Source of the DNA: Scytalidium lignicola
Taxonomy: Eukaryota > Ascomycota > Leotiomycetes
Direction: 5' to 3'
NCBI GenBank assembly: GCA_002812745.2
Contig: NCSJ02000143.1
Span: forward strand, 1-64,000
DNA: 64,000 bases
The notes under the pieces are model-generated. The model did not search any database. It was not told the DNA's origin and was given only the letters and a program-made list of their open reading frames with translations. Below, one piece after another: positions 58,093 through 64,000 of the stretch; the stretch's first letter is position 1, and every line of letters begins with the position of its first letter. Made by a program: the position numbers and the translations under genes.

Positions 58093-60044
58093 AATAGTTG
58101 AAAATTTTCACGGTTCCGCCGGCCGTTTCATGAAGGAGCTGAATTCATGGTTCGGCCCGAACAAATATTAAGGGAGTGGAAGATAGTTATTAGGTTCAGG
58201 GCTAGAGTCGTAAGTAGAATCTAGTCTGAAAATATTTATGGGATTGGCTTCAAGTAATATGATAAATATTGTTTAGACGAAGTTCCACTTATACACGAGA
58301 AGCCATCCGGAGCCAATTTGAGTTAAGGTAATCTTGATAAGGAATCGTTTCTAATTTAGCTTGATGGGGCCTCTTATTAGTCTCAGTTCTAGGTAATGAC
58401 TGAAATTGGGGGATACATTGATTCCCATAAGCTGGGATAACTAGATCTTTTACGAGAGTGGAAAGATTGCAATTCTGATATCCTATATGTTAAAAAGACT
58501 CTAGTCCCTCTTCAAGTATGGGTAAGATGAGGTCGCTGGCAAACAGTAATTCACTAGACAAACTATGCTGTACATTGAGTTATCTAAATTCTATTGGACC
58601 ATTGGCGTGAGTGTACCAAAGTTTTGCGGGTATTTCAGATCACTTGTGTCAGTGTAATCAATGCAATTAGTCAAAGCCACTGGGTTTTGATGAACTTGAA
58701 TTTTTGATGCTCATTACATGCATAGGCGTGGACGCCTTGTATCAGTTGTTAGGCAAAGATAGCCTATCACAGTATGTTACGTACGAGGCTATCTTGGGGC
58801 TAGCCTCAGATAAGAGAAGCCTCAAAATGGATGATAATAGATATGAATGTGTAAAAGCAAAGATTAGCATCTTTATGTAATTAAGGAAATGTGATGAGAT
58901 ACATCTGAGATTGAAAGTACAAATAGTGTAAGGTGATTTATTATTTTAAGTTATCAGTAGCAATGCACTGGGATTGCTGAAGCCAAAAATAATGAAATCT
59001 AAGAAAAGACTAAAGATTGAAGACTAAATAAGATAAGTATGACAAAAGAAGAATAAAATCAGAAAAAATAATTCTAATTCTAATTCAAAATCAAAATTCT
59101 CTTCAAACATGCTCATGCCTACAACTGGCCAAAACCTGAAACAATTTTAAGACGAAGTGTATCTCCATTTACTGTAGTTACGCAGGATGATTTATGCTTT
59201 ATGTATTGACATTATAAAATTGCGGGGGGATTCATGGGTAGCAGTGACAGCCAAGACAACCCCTTAATTCTACAGCCACTAACCACAAGACGCCTCCATA
59301 TATGCGGCAAGCTCCCCCAGATAAGAGTCAAGTTAGGTCCTGTCTCAAATTGCACACTCTCAGGCTATCAAGTCTTATCAAAATGACTTTTTGTGCTTTG
59401 TCGTGAGTCATGAATGTTCGTAAGAATCTCACCGTGCACACCATCTCTCTCTCTCTCTCTTTCTTACTCGCAGCTGATGCGGGCTGAGGTGAGCTGCTGG
59501 TCACGTGGTGCATCGGACCCTTATCTCGCCTTATCATTTGACACAACAGCTTTTCTCATCGCATCTGGACCCCCCTGGATATCACCACCACCAGTCCACC
59601 ACCCTTATCACACACAGGAACGCCGTGACTGCTGCTGAACCACACAGACAGCATCGGCAGAACAGACCCAGCTGCAGCTCTCCCTTTTGTTTCGTTGTTT
59701 GACATAGCCATGCTATCTCTACTGCTAGACGTGATTCGCTCTCTTAAAGCATGATGAGCAGATTGCAGTCCCCCACTCCGGAGTCTTTTTGCTCCCAGCT
59801 GTTAATAATACTTATAGATTAGATGATGATATCTTGCATATCTCACGCTCTCTCCATTCTCGTCTAGATCTCCTTCAACNTTTTTTTCCTTGTTACATCT
59901 CACCTCATCGTCATCACCTTAGAAATCCCCTACAGTTATCGTCGTGATTCATACTGTCTCTGCCTGCAGCTATACCCCCCCAGGAAGGCAGGCAGATAGA
60001 GAATTTAACGTATTTCATCTAGCCATCGCTGAGCGACATGTAAA

Positions 60045-61863
60045 ATGTCCGCCGACACATCGCCTCCCGCCACGGACTTAGCTGAGAAGAAGCCCGTCCT
60101 CCCAGAAGATGAAGTGGTCCTCAGTTCAGACCTTACTGAGCACATCAATGCTTCGGGTCACCCGGATCAATTGAATCGGCAATATGGCATCCTCAGTATT
60201 TGTGGAATGGCTCTTACGGTGGACAATGCCTGGGTTGTCATTGGATCATCATTGACTGTGTCGATTTGTGAGTGCGCCACTTGACGCGTTGATGTATTGT
60301 GCTTGGAAGAAGAGAAGCAGAATATGATTTGTGAGAATCAATTGAATGGCAGCTAATAAGGAATTTCAATAGTCAATGGTGGACCTCCTGGCGTTCTATA
60401 TGAGTTTCTCGTTGCAGCGTTCTACTATGGCTTCATTGCCTCTTCACTTGCTGAGGTAGGTCTCTCTGAATATCTTTCGTGTCGAGAAGAATTCCAGACA
60501 GGCGGAATTGACTAGGGCTTGTAGATGGCCTCTTCTGTCCCTTCATCAGGAGGCGTATACCACTGGGCAACCCTCGCCCCAGGCCCCAAGTATGGCCGTA
60601 TCCTAGGTTTCTACGCCGGGTCCTTAAACTTCTTCGGCTGGCTTTTCGATCTTGCCTCAATCGCATATATTATGGCAGAACTCGTGGTCCAGATGTACGC
60701 TATCTACCACCCAAACTATGTCATCAAGGATTGGCAACTCTTTGTCGCTTTCTTATTAATTACATGGCTCTGCGTTGCCCTCACTGTATTCTTCAATAGC
60801 TCTTTGCCATACCTGCAGCAGTTTGGTCTCTTCGTTATTATTGTGGGTGGAATTGCCACGATTATCGTCCTTGCCGCTATGCCGAAAACGCACGCATCCA
60901 ATTCATTTGTGTGGTCGGATTGGGAGAATAATACTGGTTGGAATAGCGGTGTTGCGTTCTTGACTGGTGTTTTGAACGGAGCATTCACGATTGGAACACC
61001 CGATTCTGTCACACATATGGCTGAGGAAGTTCCACACCCAAGAACCGATCTTCCAAAAGCTATTGCAGCCCAGATCATTCTTGGGACAGTCAGTAAGTTT
61101 TTGCCTCCCCGTAAACTGACATTCAAGCTTGCGGAACTAAAAATATCTCCTCCTTTAATTAGGCGCCTTTCTCTTTGTTATAGCCCTTTTTTACGGCATA
61201 ACTGACCTCGATGCTGTCCTCAACTCGAATGGTTCGTTTCCTCTCGCAGAAGTTTTCGCCCAAGCTACCGGTTCGACCGGTGCAACCTTCGGCTTGCTCT
61301 TCATAGTCTTCCTCTCTCTCGTCCCATGCCTCATCGGGACATTTTTAACTGTGGGTCGCACGTGGTGGGCCTTAGCTCGCGACAACGCTACTCCTTTCTC
61401 GCACTTCTTCTCCAGTGTCAATGAATCACTCTCCTGCCCTATTCCAGCCACGCTATTCACGGGTATCATGACGACCGCATTTGGCGCCATTACTATGGGA
61501 TCTCACACCGCGTTTTCCGATCTCGCCGGCTCATTCATCATTCTAACAGGCGTCTCCTACGCCATAGCCATCGGAGCCCATCTCTTCTCTGGCAGGAAGA
61601 ACCTCCCTCAGGGACCTTTTTGGCTAGGACGATTTGGCCCCGCAATTAACCTCACGGCCTTCGTACTAGTCATCTTCTTCAGCATCATGTACTGCTTCCC
61701 ATTTTCTCTACCAGCTGAAACCGCTACCATGAATTACAATAGTGTCATTCTAGTGGGTATAGTGTTTTTGACGACGGTCTGGTGGTTCGTGCATGGAAGG
61801 GGGAAGTATACGGGACCAAAATTAGGAGGCTTTGTTGCAGAGGGTAGATTGGGCGATGTGTAA
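60045..61863 (+). CDS. APC-superfamily amino acid / choline permease
   Basis: Four exons: 60045-60267, 60373-60455, 60525-61092 and 61163-61863, with introns of 105, 69 and 70 nt, all in frame, giving 524 aa. The cytoplasmic N-terminus is followed by about twelve hydrophobic segments. The first segments carry NRQYGILSICGMALT and the loop NGGPPGVLYEFLVA, then SVPSSGGVYHW, all typical of fungal GABA/choline/polyamine-type permeases of the APC superfamily in the plasma membrane. Late segments include LVPCLIGTFLTVGRTWWALARDN. Substrate choice (choline, GABA or another amine) cannot be made from sequence alone. It lies 26 kb from the PKS group behind two transposon blocks, so a link to that pathway is unlikely. 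Confidence 0.9.
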
Positions 61864-62894
61864 TGATATACCGCTTTGTTAGATTGCTAGTATGAAACAT
61901 AATTAATATTATTTATAACACGGACGAGGTTTCCAGCGCGCTAGAGAAGCTTTTATATCCTGGAGTGGAAAATAGACTTGAAATATCTGATAGCGCGTCT
62001 GGTGGTTGCTGGTTACCTAAGCCCAGGAAGAAGAGTTTTTAGAACCATAAACCTTATTCACACGTCAATCACTCAAGATAGGGCTGATATGAAGTATAGC
62101 TCGTCTATATTCCGCTAAATTACATTGATTTCCTATTAAAGTAAACCAGCAATTAAATGATATNAAAAAAAGACATTTTATTCTAAAATATCCCTATCTA
62201 TTAAAATCGTAACCCCAATACAAAACTGCCACTGTTCATATAATCCAAGCCACTCAGACTCTGAGGCTATCGTATCGTGCCTGCTAAACGCTAGTTCGCT
62301 GAGAGCGATGGAGCCAAGATTTTACATATTTGTTTCCTTGATAACACCAGAGGCAATGAAACTAAGACAGTGACGAACACCAGTGCTAGTAGATCTCCCC
62401 GCTATAACACTTTAGAGCATTCCAGGTTGTAAAACTGTAGATATTATCTTCAGATTAATCCTAATATTATCATATTTTCCCAGGTTTGGTCTACCAAAGT
62501 ATTTCATATCTACTTTCAGAAGTATGCTACAACTCTGAAAACTAAATCATAATGCACTACTAATCTATGTTTTACTACTATATCTAATATTTTATGTCTA
62601 TATATCCATAGAGTCTGATCTAGCGGATCATTCTACTCCATCTATGGTCCCATTAAGGAGATCTTAGAAATGAATTGCGATTGACATTATATCCCAAACC
62701 ATAGAACTCTTAGTGTTTTCGATGAATAATATAATAAGCATAAATAAATTATAAGCTAAACCTAGATATATCTGTAAAAAAGGTATATTCTATACAATTA
62801 AAGAAAATGCCTATATAGAGTGAAATAGAGTAAAAGGTTTATAGTACAATATTACTTGAAACTATTAGATAAGAAAGCCTCTCTGTACAACATT
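61864..62894. other. Convergent intergenic region
   Basis: 1 kb between the permease (+) and the Ser/Thr-rich protein gene (-), so it holds both 3' ends. AT-rich, one N beside a poly-A run at 62164. No gene recognised. Confidence 0.4.
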
Positions 62895-64000
62895 TCAATA
62901 AACAGCCATCACGTAAAAGTTATCAAGAGTCCACTTCGGCGAAGCTCCGTCACGAGAGAGATAGAAAAAGAAATAAGCGCCGCCGGCCTGGCTCGCAGAC
63001 ACCGTGAACGTGTCCTCGAACGAGACCCAACCATTGCCCACGCTAGAGCCGTTGTCCGCGTTGAAGCTGGCGATCTCGTAATAGTTGGCCGTGTTGACTC
63101 CAAAACTCAAGGTGCTGAAGCTCGTCGAGGTTCCCCAATGGGTGTTCTTGGCCATGAAGCCGACCTTGTACGTCTGACCCGCCACTACGGTGAAGGTATC
63201 GGTGTTTGTATCTACATAGCCCGCGTTTTCCGTCTCCTGGACCGTTAGGACATATGTCTGTTGGCCGTTGTAACCGACGTCTGTGGTGAGGGCATACGGC
63301 CAACCAGCATTATCGTTGGTGTAATAGTCCCAGCCATTAAGGTTCCCTGTCTGGAAGTCACCGTTGGTGAGAAGGTTCGTTGGTACGGGAGGGTCAACTG
63401 TCACAGTCTGGACGCCGCTGGTCGTCGCCGTAGAGACGGTAGCCCAGTCTGTTGTTAAGGCGGTGGCGGTTACGGAAATGGTTGAGGTCTAGAACAGCAT
63501 GTCAAGTTAGTAGCCATTCAATTGAAACCCCACTTGGAGGATGTTGTTACGGCCAGAACATAGCCCCAATACAAGCCGAGGATCGGGGAATATGGGTTAA
63601 GGACAGTTAGGAATTGAACAACATACAGTCGTGACAGTCTCAGTGCTAGCAGTGTAGGTAACGCTGATGGTCTCAGCTGGGACGGAAATACAAGAGCAAG
63701 CCGACGTGATGCGGGATGCTGGGTAGGTAGCTGCGCATACTGGTATAGCACCAGCGGTTGTGGTGGGAACATCACGCTTGACAGGTACACCCCGGGTCAC
63801 CGTGACAGTCGCTGAAGGGACCGTTGCGGTATATTCTGTCAAAGTGCTATAAGCAATATCGGTCTCCGTACTTGCAGTAACAGTGGTTGACGCAGTCACC
63901 GTTCTAGATAGTCGAGGTCAGTCAGCGTTCTATCCCAGCAAGCATTGGATAGCGCGCAAAACTTACGATGTGGCAATCGTCGTTGCAACTGTACTCGTAT
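62895..64000 (-). CDS. Ser/Thr-rich secreted protein with C-terminal carbohydrate-binding-like module (5' end outside window)
   Basis: Exons on the minus strand: 62895-63488, 63627-63903 and 63967 to beyond 64000. Introns are 138 nt (donor GTATGT) and 63 nt (donor GTAAGT). The N-terminal visible part is Thr/Ser/Val-rich (TASTTVTASTETDIAYST), a likely O-glycosylated stalk, with a short cysteine-containing segment (ITSACSCISV). The C-terminal 155 residues or so begin NLLTNGDFQTGNLNGWDYYT and end FYLSRDGASPKWTLDNFYV. This is the jelly-roll pattern of CBM4/9-type or related carbohydrate-binding modules. No GPI-anchor tail is visible. The signal peptide must be outside the window. Likely extracellular or wall-bound; the ligand is unknown. 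Confidence 0.8.

Larger units (their letters stand above)
56927..60044. other. Gene-poor interval upstream of the permease
   Basis: 3.1 kb with no convincing complete gene. It holds a short orphan coding-like fragment at 57202-57306, a foldback pair at 57964-58092, a 10-bp stem with 20-bp loop at about 58756-58795 (AAGATAGCCT / AGGCTATCTT) and a CT microsatellite at about 59445-59462. The last 800 bp before 60045 are pyrimidine-rich, as expected of a fungal promoter and 5' leader. Confidence 0.45.

Noticed and set aside
60045..61863. Permease as part of the PKS cluster
   Set aside because: It lies 26 kb past the last cluster gene, behind several transposons, and looks like a housekeeping-type amine permease.

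Overview
The window comes from a filamentous ascomycete (Pezizomycotina). Support for this: genes with many short GT..AG introns of about 48-140 nt, an iterative highly reducing PKS, a fungal C2H2 regulator, an ankyrin-bZIP regulator, and a two-speed base composition. Gene islands of near-normal GC alternate with very AT-rich blocks (about 1-5050, 34.9-39.6 kb and 42.4-55 kb) in which retroelements carry dense C-to-T and G-to-A changes, the signature of repeat-induced point mutation (RIP). The genus cannot be read from the sequence.

Layout. 1-5054: a RIP-degraded minus-strand Gypsy element holding two solo LTRs of one family, one RIP-mutated and one not. 5.1-9.2 kb: two small unrecognised spliced genes, a clean solo LTR with a 5-bp target duplication, and a minus-strand ToxE-like regulator (bZIP basic region plus ankyrin repeats). 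12.9-15.5 kb: a decayed gene with a STAND-type N-terminus and a broken protein kinase domain. 16.8-34.4 kb: a candidate biosynthetic cluster: FSH1-type serine hydrolase (-), AF380-like alpha/beta hydrolase (-), 12-exon highly reducing PKS (+, 2,410 aa, KS-AT-DH-degenerate MT-ER-KR-ACP), C2H2/fungal transcription factor (-, one unresolved frame break) and metal-dependent amidohydrolase (+). 34.9-39.6 kb: a full-length dead Copia element with identical 5-bp duplications. 40.6-41.7 kb: an intact intronless penicillin-acyltransferase-like Ntn hydrolase, alone between transposon blocks. 42.4-55 kb: a TIR element with TA ends, a further retroelement gag remnant, a full-length RIP-mutated Gypsy (+) and the 5' part of another (-). 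55-60 kb: a sparse region with a nonsense-interrupted small secreted cysteine-rich protein gene. 60.0-61.9 kb: an APC-family permease. 62.9 kb to the end: a Ser/Thr-rich secreted protein with a carbohydrate-binding-like module, cut by the window edge.

How the genes fit (inference): the PKS makes a reduced, probably unmethylated acyl chain; the AF380-like enzyme sits divergently beside it and could offload or transfer that acyl chain; the FSH hydrolase could release or edit it; the amidohydrolase could act on an amide or ester product; the C2H2 factor is the likely local regulator and the ankyrin-bZIP protein a possible second one. Exon boundaries were worked out by hand from splice signals and reading frame. 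No similarity search was run. Single N characters lie beside homopolymer runs almost everywhere, so isolated indels in this assembly should be treated with caution.
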